Source: RPQJ01 sp046347155
GTDB lineage: Bacteria; Pseudomonadota; Gammaproteobacteria; Steroidobacterales; Steroidobacteraceae
DNA length: 64,000 nt
Direction: 5' to 3'
NCBI GenBank assembly: GCA_046347155.1
Contig: JAXMGT010000001.1
Span: forward strand, 1,240,001-1,304,000
Shown one piece after another: positions 42,464-50,139 of the stretch (position 1 is the first letter of the stretch; each line of letters opens with the position of its first letter). Under the pieces are notes generated by a model that was not told where the DNA came from, ran no database searches, and saw nothing but the letters and a program-made list of their open reading frames with translations. The position numbers and the translations under genes are program-made.

Positions 42464-43161
42464 GTCGGCGCCTCGCTTTTGATGAGTGGATACGTTTGAT
42501 ATAGCCACTCAGTGAATGCAGCGCGTTCGATCGGATCCATCCTGCTTACCCGGGTCTGCAGTCGGCGCATACGTCTGCGGATCGTCAGGCGATGATGGAA
42601 GTCCTCGCCAAGGTGACTTGCGTCATGGAGGATGGATGGCCGATCAAAATTGAACCAAAGCGTCTCCTCCCTCAAGTCCGTGTGCGTCTTCGCCTTGAAC
42701 CTGTGAACTTGCCATTGCGACAACGCCGTTGAATAAGCTGCATTTTCGTACCCGGAAAGGATGACCTTGCAAGGCAGCTTTGCCAGCAGACTCAGCAGAA
42801 CCTCATGGTCCACGGCCGTGTAGTCGTGTCGATAGACTCGGGATCGTCTGCGCGTCGTCGGGTGGTATGGCGGGTCCACGTAAACCAGTTCGTCACCTCT
42901 GAACTCATAGGACGCGAGGAAATCTTCGGCTCTGGCGTGTACGAGTGTCAGCCACGGCCTTGCCGGGCAGCGCCATTTTTCGATTACGGATGAATCGATA
43001 TCGATGCCGATGTTCTCTTGGGCCGTGCGCTTATTCCTCATCACTGCACCGCCACCGAGGTGCGTTTCGATGTATACGCGGTGCGGCGGCATCAAGTTGA
43101 TGACGTGGTGAAACGTCTTCCCCTTGCCGCCTGGATACCGCATCTGCTGGATCATCGCCAT
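42460..43161 (-). CDS. D12-class N6-adenine DNA methyltransferase
   Basis: 233 aa from ATG 43161. The SAM-binding motif near the N-terminus is RYPGGKGKTFHHVINLMP, then YIETHLGGGAVMRNK, and the catalytic DPPYH is in the middle (about residue 108). Dam-type (D12) methyltransferases normally have a slightly longer recognition domain (about 270 aa). Encoded just ahead of the OGG-like glycosylase. It could protect self DNA from a base-excising activity or be an orphan methylase; both are inference. Confidence 0.82.
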   Translation of the reverse strand: MAMIQQMRYPGGKGKTFHHVINLMPPHRVYIETHLGGGAVMRNKRTAQENIGIDIDSSVIEKWRCPARPWLTLVHARAEDFLASYEFRGDELVYVDPPYHPTTRRRSRVYRHDYTAVDHEVLLSLLAKLPCKVILSGYENAAYSTALSQWQVHRFKAKTHTDLREETLWFNFDRPSILHDASHLGEDFHHRLTIRRRMRRLQTRVSRMDPIERAAFTEWLYQTYPLIKSEAPT

Positions 43162-43955
43162 TTCAGACAATGATGTCAATCGAGGTCTTGCGGACCTGCC
43201 GATCGCACAGGCCGTATGTTTGATCGGGTCCTGAAGAGGCGCACCCTGTGCTCCCGATCGATGGGCCTGAGCCAACCAAACTGGTAGTCGACAATGTCCT
43301 AGATCGTTTGTCAGCTTGACGACTACAGGTTTGGCGGCTCATCCGTCGCGATACCCTTGTTCAAACAATCTGTGGCGGTCCGGCCGAAAGGCCCCGGCGA
43401 TCTGTCTGATGCGCGCCCGCGGCTCAAGGCGATGCCTGTCGCCCCAAATTCTCTTCGCCGCCTGTTCGGCGCCACGCGACAAGGTGCCGTCGGAGTCCTA
43501 TGGATAGCGCATGTGCGAGATCGCTTGGGGATACATGCACCGCGCCCGGGCTGACGAAGAAGGGCCTGACCCGGGGCGGGCCGCTTAGGCACCGGCCGTA
43601 GATGTGGCGCCCGACAACCGGATCGAGGTGAAATGACCAAGGGAAGCGGCGGGATGGATAACTCACTGATTGAAGTGGCGCCTTCTGCCGTCCGCCGGAA
43701 TTCATTTCAACAAGATCGAAATGCTCGCGCCGGTGTGTTTCCGGAAGTCTTCGGCCCTGACGAGTACGCGGGGTCCGAATCAGGCAGCCGCCGCAGCTTT
43801 TATGCTGGATAGGACGGACCACTAAAGCCTGCTAACGATACCTTTGCCTGTATTACTTGGATCTTTCTGGACCTACCGTAAACTACGGAACCAAGGGACT
43901 TAACAGCACTGCCGCCAGGCCGGCGGCCGAGCGAATGCGAGAGAAGGAGCTTGTC
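43162..43955. other. 794-bp region with no convincing gene
   Basis: Sequence between the adenine methylase and the lipoprotein gene inside the transposon. No homologous protein is recognised on either strand. It contains one small frame with a ribosome site (43633-43812). It may be a junction between cargo blocks, because base composition rises towards host levels after about 43.9 kb. Confidence 0.5.
43633..43812 (+). CDS. Possible 59-aa small protein
   Basis: A short frame starting at ATG 43633 right after GAGGTGAA, ending at a TAG (43812). The sequence starts MTKGSGGMDNSLIEVAPSA and ends RRSFYAG. No family recognised. The ribosome site is its only support, so it may be a chance frame or a gene remnant. 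Confidence 0.2.
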   Translation: MTKGSGGMDNSLIEVAPSAVRRNSFQQDRNARAGVFPEVFGPDEYAGSESGSRRSFYAG

Positions 43956-44909
43956 ATGCATCGCCTGAATAACTGGATTGGACTCGTACTTGTCGCTGCT
44001 CTGCTCGTGGGTTGCGGGCCCAAGGAGCTCACGCCCGAGGAGAAAGCGCAGGTCACACAGATTCGCGCGGACATCGCTCGCATCGACGCCGAGGTGAAGA
44101 CCGCTCAGGCACTCGAGGGCAAGGGGCTCATCGGCGCGATCGCGCAGATGCGCGTGCAAGCCCTCAAGAACACCCAGGCGATGCTCGAGCAGCGCGCCGT
44201 GGCGATCGAGACGGGGACACCGATCAAGGTGAGCGACCCGGTGCCGGCAACGACGCCCGATCCTGAGCGTGTGGCCCAGCTCGAGAAGGACATCGCGGCG
44301 CAGGAAAAGAAGGTCGAGACGGCGGCCGCGCGTGCCGAGGGCTCGGGCGGGCTCCTGGGTGCACTCTCGCAGGTGACAGTCGAAACCGAGCGCAGCACGC
44401 TTGCGGCACTGCGGATGCAGTACTACGCAGCGAAGTATGGTCTGCCGCCCCTCGCAGCCGTCAACCCAGGTGCCGGTGCCGCCGCGGACAGCGGTGGGGC
44501 CGCTTCACCAGCAGGCAGCGCGGCGGCGGGTGCTGCCTTCGACACTCCGAGCGACACCGTGCTCACGGTCGCGCTCGTCAGCAAGCGGCTCGAGAAATCC
44601 GGCTATGAGGACTTCCTGACCACGAACCTCGAATTCGCGGCGACCGGCCTCGACAAGCCAGCGCGAGCGATCAAGGGCACCGTGATCTTCACAGACCTGT
44701 TCGATGAGCCGCGGATGAGCATCAAGTGGGTGATCAACCAGCGCCTGCAGCCGGGCCAGGTACTCCGCACCAACGGGGAGGGCGTCGAGTACAACGAGTT
44801 CAAGGACGACCACCAGTGGCTCGCGACGACGAAGACCGAGAACATCCGAGTCCACTACCGCGTCACGAGCATCCTCTACGAGGACGGAACACGACGGGAA
44901 TTTGAGTAG
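43956..44909 (+). CDS. Hypothetical lipoprotein with coiled coil
   Basis: 317 aa from ATG 43956 with GAAGGAG 6 nt upstream. Signal peptide with lipobox LLVGC (Cys about residue 20), followed by a charged coiled coil (about 25-70 and 100-150; RADIARIDAEV, VAQLEKDIAAQEKKVETAAA), a Gly/Ala/Ser-rich linker (about 175-200) and a C-terminal beta domain (VTVALVSKRLE, IRVHYRVTSILYEDG). No named family recognised. GC content is nearer to the host than that of the cargo to its left. A role at the cell envelope is the only safe statement. Confidence 0.75.
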   Translation: MHRLNNWIGLVLVAALLVGCGPKELTPEEKAQVTQIRADIARIDAEVKTAQALEGKGLIGAIAQMRVQALKNTQAMLEQRAVAIETGTPIKVSDPVPATTPDPERVAQLEKDIAAQEKKVETAAARAEGSGGLLGALSQVTVETERSTLAALRMQYYAAKYGLPPLAAVNPGAGAAADSGGAASPAGSAAAGAAFDTPSDTVLTVALVSKRLEKSGYEDFLTTNLEFAATGLDKPARAIKGTVIFTDLFDEPRMSIKWVINQRLQPGQVLRTNGEGVEYNEFKDDHQWLATTKTENIRVHYRVTSILYEDGTRREFE

Positions 44910-45004
44910 GTGCCATTGCGGCGTGGTTTCCGCCGTACGACCGGCGACGGAATGTGCGCCTGGCAGTCGGTTTCGAGTCCGTCTGGCAAAAATGGAGTTC
45001 TGCA

Positions 45005-45898
45005 ATGTCAAGCCAGGGCGGTGTCGTGAGCACCGATCTCGAGCAATTGGTCCTTACGAGTGAAGATGCCGTCAATCGATTCGGAGGCCAGTGGACTCTC
45101 GAAAAGCTGGAAACGGTTCGGCAGTACCTGGCCGGATACACGACGGCGCTAAAGAACCAGCGATTCAGGCTGATGTACATCGACGCCTTCGCCGGTACCG
45201 GGAAGTTCGAAGATTCCTCCGGCGAAACGCACGATGGGTCAGCCACGATCGCACTTGAGACGATCCCGGGCTTCGACCGGCTCACCTTTATCGAAAAAAG
45301 CAAAGCGCGTTGCGACACCTTGCGGGTGCTTGCGGACCAACATCCGGACCGCCAGATCGACATTATCCAAGGGGACGCGAATCAAGAATTGCAGAAGATC
45401 TGCGGGGCCTTCAATCGGACTCAATACAGGGCAGTGCTATTCCTGGATCCGTTCGGTCTTGATGTGCATTGGTCAACGCTTGAGGCGATCTGCAGGACCG
45501 AAGCAATCGATGTCTGGTACCTGTGCTCGTTTTCTGGCCTTTATCGCCAGATGGCGCGAGATTCCAGAAAAGTGGATGCTGACAAGGATGCCGCAATCAC
45601 TCGATTCTTCGGTACGGGCGCGTGGCGAGACGAACTGTACGAAAAAGTGCCGACGGGTGATCTGTTCGGGGACGACCGACGGCAACGACTGAGCCTGGAC
45701 GCGGTCCGGGAGTTTGTCACAAGACGGCTGAAATCATTGTTTCCTGCGGTGCTCGCTCCAAAGACAATTCATTACGCCGCACCGAACGGGAAACGAGGCG
45801 CGCCCGCGTTCGATCTTTATTTTGCCGTTTCCAATCCATCACCCAAGGCGATAGCGCCGGCGCGCAGGATCGCGGGGCATATTCTCAAGGCGCTGTAG
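45005..45898 (+). CDS. tcmP: Three-Cys-motif partner protein TcmP
   Basis: 297 aa from ATG 45005. The pattern MYIDAFAGTGKFE, FIEKSKARCDTL, VLFLDPFGLDVHWSTLEAI and FDLYFAVSNPSPKA is typical of TcmP (TIGR04474), a protein found next to DUF5131 three-cysteine proteins. The DAFAGTG segment resembles a Rossmann-type SAM site, but no activity is established. It converges with and overlaps the DUF5131 gene by 14 bp, so the two messages are partly complementary. Confidence 0.85.
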   Translation: MSSQGGVVSTDLEQLVLTSEDAVNRFGGQWTLEKLETVRQYLAGYTTALKNQRFRLMYIDAFAGTGKFEDSSGETHDGSATIALETIPGFDRLTFIEKSKARCDTLRVLADQHPDRQIDIIQGDANQELQKICGAFNRTQYRAVLFLDPFGLDVHWSTLEAICRTEAIDVWYLCSFSGLYRQMARDSRKVDADKDAAITRFFGTGAWRDELYEKVPTGDLFGDDRRQRLSLDAVREFVTRRLKSLFPAVLAPKTIHYAAPNGKRGAPAFDLYFAVSNPSPKAIAPARRIAGHILKAL

Positions 45899-46637
45899 CC
45901 CCGGGAGTGTTCGGGTAGTTGTTGTAGACGCGACCTTGTAGCTCGCGGCCATTGGTCTTCTTGTGCCGGCGCACGCCATCAGCGCCCCAGCCACCCCATT
46001 GCTTGAAGAAGAATGCGGCGCCCGTCCGCTCAGCTTGACGTTTCACTTTCAGCACCCACTCCTCTTTCATCGGGCGCGCCTTGGGACCGGACTCGCCGCC
46101 GACGATCACCCAGTGGATCCCGCCCAGATCAAACGTTCCGAGGTCCTCAATCAACGGCTCAATGGACACGAAGCGAACCTTCGCGTCGACCTTACGCAGC
46201 TGATCGATCCGTGGAAGGCCGTTGCGGCGATTTTCCACCGACACACCCAGCCAGACGTTGGGCGGGCATTCACGGTGCGCGAAGTATCGCGGAAGCCGGT
46301 TCGCCCGCTTGGTGAGGATCTGATACGTGTGGCGTGGCGTGTCTCGGATTACCGCGAACACTTGATCAAGGAAGCTGTCGGGCACGTCCTTGTGGAACAG
46401 GTCCGACATCGAATTCACGAAGTAGATCGTGGGTTGTCGACGACGCAGGGGCTGTGTCAGGCGATCCGGATGCAGGGCGAGTTCGAAGCCGTGCTCGTAG
46501 CCAGCGGCGCCCATCGCTTTCAGGCGACGCGCCATCACTTCGGCGTAGCAATGGGTGCATCCCGGCGAGACCTTGGTGCAACCCGTGGTCGGGTTCCAAG
46601 TCTGCTCAGTCCACTCGATGCGCGATGCACCTGCCAT
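45885..46637 (-). CDS. DUF5131 / phage Gp37-Gp68 family three-Cys protein
   Basis: 250 aa from ATG 46637. Three cysteines C20, C27 and C30 in WNPTTGCTKVSPGCTHCYAE give C-x6-C-x2-C, the family hallmark and possibly a radical-SAM-like [4Fe-4S] site. Further family blocks: IYFVNSMSDLFHKDVPD, QILTKRANRLP, WLGVSVENR, FVSIEPLIEDLG and VIVGGESGPKARPM. Usually paired with TcmP. It lies downstream of a LexA-box promoter with a 67-aa gene in between, so SOS induction is likely (inference). Confidence 0.87.
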   Translation of the reverse strand: MAGASRIEWTEQTWNPTTGCTKVSPGCTHCYAEVMARRLKAMGAAGYEHGFELALHPDRLTQPLRRRQPTIYFVNSMSDLFHKDVPDSFLDQVFAVIRDTPRHTYQILTKRANRLPRYFAHRECPPNVWLGVSVENRRNGLPRIDQLRKVDAKVRFVSIEPLIEDLGTFDLGGIHWVIVGGESGPKARPMKEEWVLKVKRQAERTGAAFFFKQWGGWGADGVRRHKKTNGRELQGRVYNNYPNTPGATAP

Positions 46638-46745
46638 CGACAACCCCCGGGCGCGCTCCAAGTTTCGCGCGAATACTAACAGTAGCGACCAGCGTCGGTG
46701 CCTCGGCACTCCGTCTCGTCCAAGGATTTGGTCGGCTTACCGCCC

Positions 46746-46949
46746 CTAGAGCAGCCCCTTCGCCCGGTACTCTTCGAGCAGTGCGTCCATCAGCGGATGC
46801 TTCGACTCCTGCCACGGCTCCGAGCCAGGCGCGGGCCCCACTCGGAACGCCGGATACTTCCGCCGGTATTCATCCATAAGAGATCGCATCCCGGGCGGCG
46901 TAAAAGCCGTTGGCGGCCCGTCGCTCGCGTCGTCGTCTGGATCTGTCAT
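46746..46949 (-). CDS. Small hypothetical protein behind a LexA-box promoter
   Basis: 67 aa, acidic N-terminus (MTDPDDDASDG) then an amphipathic C-terminal half (MRSLMDEYRRKYPAF, PLMDALLEEYRAKGLL). GAGGA precedes the ATG by 9 nt. The start lies about 45 nt downstream of a strong promoter overlapped by an SOS box, and the DUF5131 gene follows on the same strand after 108 nt. No known family. It may be a small regulator or partner of the DUF5131 protein. Confidence 0.6.
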   Translation of the reverse strand: MTDPDDDASDGPPTAFTPPGMRSLMDEYRRKYPAFRVGPAPGSEPWQESKHPLMDALLEEYRAKGLL

Positions 46950-46993
46950 CGGATCGAGTCCTCGCGTGCTCGGCTAGCCGAAGATGTCGAGAG

Positions 46994-47011
46994 ACTGTAT
47001 ATTTATACAGT
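46994..47011. promoter_or_regulatory. LexA (SOS) box
   Basis: An 18-bp perfect palindrome ACTGTATATTTATACAGT, continuing with A, matches the gammaproteobacterial LexA consensus (CTGT-N8-ACAG with an AT-rich centre) almost completely. It covers the -10 of a minus-strand promoter. Confidence 0.82.
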
Positions 47012-47030
47012 ACTGGCCGGCCCCGCTCAA
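47002..47030 (-). promoter_or_regulatory. Sigma-70 promoter overlapped by the LexA box
   Basis: Minus-strand TTGAGC (47025-47030) and TATAAA (47002-47007) are separated by 17 nt. The -10 lies inside the LexA palindrome, the classical layout for SOS repression. Transcription would enter the 67-aa gene and then DUF5131. Confidence 0.7.
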
Positions 47031-47166
47031 ATCGCGCCCCGTGACAAAACCGGCCTGCCAATGGTGGTCCCAACGGATCACATGTTGTGAAGACTGCGAA
47101 GTCGGTAACGCCTCGGCGCCGTATCCGACAGTAGCCTCGACGTTATCGGCAAGGAGGGCCGTGATC

Positions 47167-47502
47167 GTGAGGATGAGGCACAGCCCAGGGTCGGCGGGTT
47201 CTCCGCTGCAGGTCCGGGTCCGGCCGCTCGCCTACCAGGGGCGACCGCTGTTCAAGGAGGAGTTGGAGAAGCGCGACGTCTACGAAGGCGCGCTCAAGGT
47301 CGTTGAAAACCGCATCCATCGCCTCGGGCGGGTCGTCACCACCGCGACGCTCACAGGTCGCCATAACGAAGCCGACGTTATCTTCCTGGCGTTGCACGAC
47401 GTCGTGCTGCTTTGGATGGACCGCAGGAAGATGCGCATCCGCGGCTTTGAGGATGTGGACGGCGTGGAGTACGCCCAGACCTGGGACATCGAGATCCTCT
47501 GA
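47167..47502 (+). CDS. Unknown protein co-transcribed with the transposase (TnpA-adjacent gene 1)
   Basis: 111 aa using GTG 47167, which is 9 nt after AAGGAGG (47151-47157); GTG 47161 or ATG 47173 are possible. Contents: LQVRVRPLAYQGRPLFKEELEKRD, VENRIHRLGRVV and EADVIFLALHDVVLLWMDRRKMRIRGFE. No known family. The stop overlaps the next start (TGATG), and that gene overlaps the transposase, so all three form one operon. Could be an accessory transposition protein or a passenger. Confidence 0.68.
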   Translation: MRMRHSPGSAGSPLQVRVRPLAYQGRPLFKEELEKRDVYEGALKVVENRIHRLGRVVTTATLTGRHNEADVIFLALHDVVLLWMDRRKMRIRGFEDVDGVEYAQTWDIEIL

Positions 47503-48359
47503 TGCTGCGCGTGAGCTTCCACGCCGGGCTGCCGTCGCAAGCGTCGAGGTATAACCGGCTCGGTTGGCTCGACATCGGCTACGCGACTCTCTCCCCAATC
47601 GCGAACTACAAGGTCTTCCTCTTCGAGGCCGGGATCGGCGGTCGCGACCCCGTGTATCTGGATAATTACCCGCGCTGGTCGGCAAGCCTATGGGATCTGG
47701 TTGCCCGTGCCCTGGCACTCTCCTATTGGCGCGCGGGTCCGTCCTTCGACCTTCCGAACGTCGAGCCACCGATTGCGGTAGGCCCGGAAGGCGAACCCAT
47801 CGCGATCGATGACGTTACGCCGGGCCCGAAACCGACTGCCACCCTTCACGCCAATGCGTCTGCTGTCGAGGTGTTGCGTGCCGAAGACATTGGTGAGCGC
47901 TGCGCTTTCGCGAACCGACTCTGTGCCCTGATTACACATCAGCCGAGTTCCGGCGTCGGAGGGCGCCGCCTCGGCACCCTCGTCATCGCCCACGACAAGC
48001 GCTGTCGCGGTCGCTACGTCGCGAGCATCGAGGAAGATCTGAGTCGACGCAGGAACGTCTCACCGTTCGTTTTCGGGCCGCGGGTACTTCGCCCGGCCGA
48101 ACTTGTGCTACGAGCCACGCTGCACGCGCTGGCCGAGGACGTGAATTCGCTACCGGCCTTGCCGCCGCTCGTCATGCCAAAGCCGGAGAAAATCGGCAGC
48201 GTTCACTACATCCCGCTCCACCGCCTGGAGGAACCTGCTCGGACCGGATTCACGCGCTGGTTGCATCGGAAGGGGATGCGGCCAAAGCCTGAGGAGGGGG
48301 CCTCGCAGGGTCGCGTTCGGGAGGACCTGTTCTACGAGTTCCTGGCCCGAGCGGTATGA
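47502..48359 (+). CDS. Unknown protein co-transcribed with the transposase (TnpA-adjacent gene 2)
   Basis: 285 aa from ATG 47502. N-terminal part VSFHAGLPSQASRYNRLGWLDIGYATL. The middle has VIAHDKRCRGRYVASIEEDLSRRRNV. The C-terminus is basic (TRWLHRKGMRPKPEEG). No family recognised; a nucleic-acid-binding role is possible from the basic patches. Overlaps the transposase start (ATGA). Composition is similar to that of the transposase, suggesting that the three genes moved together. Confidence 0.7.
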   Translation: MLRVSFHAGLPSQASRYNRLGWLDIGYATLSPIANYKVFLFEAGIGGRDPVYLDNYPRWSASLWDLVARALALSYWRAGPSFDLPNVEPPIAVGPEGEPIAIDDVTPGPKPTATLHANASAVEVLRAEDIGERCAFANRLCALITHQPSSGVGGRRLGTLVIAHDKRCRGRYVASIEEDLSRRRNVSPFVFGPRVLRPAELVLRATLHALAEDVNSLPALPPLVMPKPEKIGSVHYIPLHRLEEPARTGFTRWLHRKGMRPKPEEGASQGRVREDLFYEFLARAV

Positions 48360-49576
48360 CCCTCGCACTGCCCCCGCCGTCATCGCCGCCGAAGTACAGC
48401 CGTAAGCGCCAGGGGACGGCGCGCTGGCTCCTCTCGAGTCGAGCCGTCGACATGTCGGTGGCCCAGATTTACGCGATGACCGATCGCGAGGCCATCGACT
48501 TCTGCGTTGCTGCGCGTTGGGGCAGCTGGGACACGATCAGCTGCGCCCATTGCGGCACGATCGCGGACCACTATTGGCGGCCGAAGGACAAACGCTGGCT
48601 GTGCCGGGCGTGTCGGAAGACGTTCTCCGTCACCTCTCAAACCGTCTTCTCGAAGCGCAAGTTGCGCCTGCAGGATCTGATCGCGGCGGTGCTCATGTGG
48701 ATCAACAGCGCCGGCGGCCAGGCGGCGCTCGAACTGCGCCGGCACACGAACACCAGCTACAACACCGCCTTCGCCTTGCAGCACAAGGTCAGGGAAGCGC
48801 TCGTGCGTGGCTACAACGTAGGCTTCCTGAGTGGCGACATCGAGGTCGACGGGGCCCACCAGTCCGGGCGTGAATCGAAGAAGAAGCGCGGCCGACCGCA
48901 GGTTAGACCGAAGGACAAGTCGACCGCGGAGTTTCAGAAGATTCTCGGCCAGCCCAACTCGGGTGCACGCGATTATGAATTTGGCTGGGTGATGCCTAAG
49001 GACCGCCGCATTCTGTTCGCAGTGCGTAAACGTTCCGGTGTTCGCGGCGACGGCGCTGTGGCGTCGCGGGTGGCCATCGGGCTCGTCGAGGAACCTCCGA
49101 CCATCGAAGGCATCCTCGCCGACTTCGTCGCCGTGCCCGAGAGCTACCTCAATTCAGACGGCTCGCCTGCGTACGGGGCGATTGGCCGGCGGTTCATCGA
49201 CCACAGAAGGGTTGAGCACACCAAGGAGTTCTCAGGGCCGAACGGCGAGAACAACAACCAGGCCGAGGAACTCAACTGGCGGATGGACCGGCACGAGCGA
49301 GGGGCCTACCTCAACCTTCGGCCCAAGTACCTGCTGGACTACAGCGTCGAGGTCGCATTCCGCAGCGACACGCGTCGCATGCCCAACGGCGAGCAGCTCC
49401 GTCTCGCACTACACCTGGCCCTGAATGTCGGCCCAAGCCAGTTCTGGACGGGCTTCAGTCGGGGTCGCCATCGCTCTCACGAACTGCTACACCGGCAGCC
49501 CCAGCCTGCGCCCGCAAGCGGTCCGGCGAAAGGTCGACATCCGATTTCCAGCGCCAACGGCCGACCTCCCCGGTGA
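48356..49576 (+). CDS. tnpA: IS1595-family (ISXO2-like) transposase
   Basis: 406 aa. N-terminal zinc ribbon C63, C66, C83, C86 (CAHC ... CRAC), then the ISXO2-like DDE domain: first Asp 165 in DIEVDGAHQSG, second Asp 268 in YLNSDGSPAY, third acidic/Asn position near N301/E304 (GENNNQAEELNWRMDR). A basic insertion (RESKKKRGRPQVR) follows the first Asp. The C-terminal tail (about 385-406) overlaps an antisense gene by 122 bp and may be longer than needed. It presumably acts on the inverted repeats at 33621-33643 and 50117-50139. Confidence 0.87.
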   Translation: MTLALPPPSSPPKYSRKRQGTARWLLSSRAVDMSVAQIYAMTDREAIDFCVAARWGSWDTISCAHCGTIADHYWRPKDKRWLCRACRKTFSVTSQTVFSKRKLRLQDLIAAVLMWINSAGGQAALELRRHTNTSYNTAFALQHKVREALVRGYNVGFLSGDIEVDGAHQSGRESKKKRGRPQVRPKDKSTAEFQKILGQPNSGARDYEFGWVMPKDRRILFAVRKRSGVRGDGAVASRVAIGLVEEPPTIEGILADFVAVPESYLNSDGSPAYGAIGRRFIDHRRVEHTKEFSGPNGENNNQAEELNWRMDRHERGAYLNLRPKYLLDYSVEVAFRSDTRRMPNGEQLRLALHLALNVGPSQFWTGFSRGRHRSHELLHRQPQPAPASGPAKGRHPISSANGRPPR

Positions 49577-50018
49577 AGTGAATCGGGTCGTGTAGCCGCT
49601 CGGCGAGCCCCTCGGCGTGCAGCCTCTTGAGGGCCCGCCCGACGGTCCCGTGCTGCCAGTCCCATCTCCGCGTCCCCGACTCGAACTCGAGCCCGAAATG
49701 GATCTCGAGCGCCAGGCATATCTCCGTGCTCGATACGCTGTGCGGGGCGTGATCCTTGAGGTAGTCAACCAAGGCTGAACGGAGCGTCCCCCGAGGCCCT
49801 GGAATCCGCCCCAGGCCGCGATTCGGCTTGATCTGGGTGGGGTCGAGATCGGGGTTAAAACGACGGATTAGCCGGTCGCAGGACTCGCGGGCGTCGATGG
49901 CCTCCTGGAGCGACCTCGTGGCCCGCTCGATGATGCCTGTCAGCCGGGCGACATCGGCATCCGCCCGGGCGCGGTTATCCCGAAGTCCCTTGAGGTACGA
50001 GGGTGTGGTTCGGCCCAT
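49455..50018 (-). CDS. Winged-helix-like hypothetical protein near the right end
   Basis: 187 aa from ATG 50018, AAGGAG upstream. N-terminal coiled coil (RADADVARLTGIIERATRSLQEAIDAR), then a winged-helix-like domain (TLRSALVDYLKDHAPHSVSSTEICLAL, GTVGRALKRLHAEGLAERL). It overlaps the transposase gene's 3' end on the opposite strand. This could be a DNA-binding regulator of the transposon; no family name recognised. Confidence 0.65.
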   Translation of the reverse strand: MGRTTPSYLKGLRDNRARADADVARLTGIIERATRSLQEAIDARESCDRLIRRFNPDLDPTQIKPNRGLGRIPGPRGTLRSALVDYLKDHAPHSVSSTEICLALEIHFGLEFESGTRRWDWQHGTVGRALKRLHAEGLAERLHDPIHFTGEVGRWRWKSDVDLSPDRLRAQAGAAGVAVRESDGDPD

Positions 50019-50116
50019 GGCTCGGAGTCTCCTTTGAGGCGGGCTCCGAGTGAAGGGACGTGGTTTCGCCTAAAACCGCAAAAATCGACCCTGATGAGAA
50101 TGGTTCTCGAGGGTTG

Positions 50117-50139
50117 TAGTCAGCTGCGTAGTAACACCC
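50117..50139 (-). repeat. Right terminal inverted repeat of the transposon
   Basis: Reverse complement begins GGGTGTTACTACGCAG and ends TGACTA; 22 of 23 positions match the left end. Confidence 0.88.

Larger units (their letters stand above)
33621..50139 (+). mobile_element. 16.5 kb IS1595-family-like transposon with defence/nucleobase-chemistry cargo
   Basis: 16,519 bp bounded by 23-bp inverted repeats (22/23 identical) and flanked by the direct repeat GTTTCAGC. A zinc-ribbon, DD(N/E) transposase of the IS1595/ISXO2-like family is encoded 0.6 kb from the right end. IS1595-type elements are known for 8-bp duplications, GG-starting ends and, in some subgroups, passenger genes. The interior is visibly less GC-rich than the host for much of its length (33.6-43.8 kb), while 44.0-44.9 and 47.2-49.6 kb are nearer host composition, so the cargo is a mosaic. 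No integrase, conjugation or phage genes were seen. Confidence 0.82.

Noticed and set aside
43424..43822. A 132-residue minus-strand frame in the gap before the lipoprotein
   Set aside because: No ribosome site, proline- and arginine-rich composition, and no recognisable motif.
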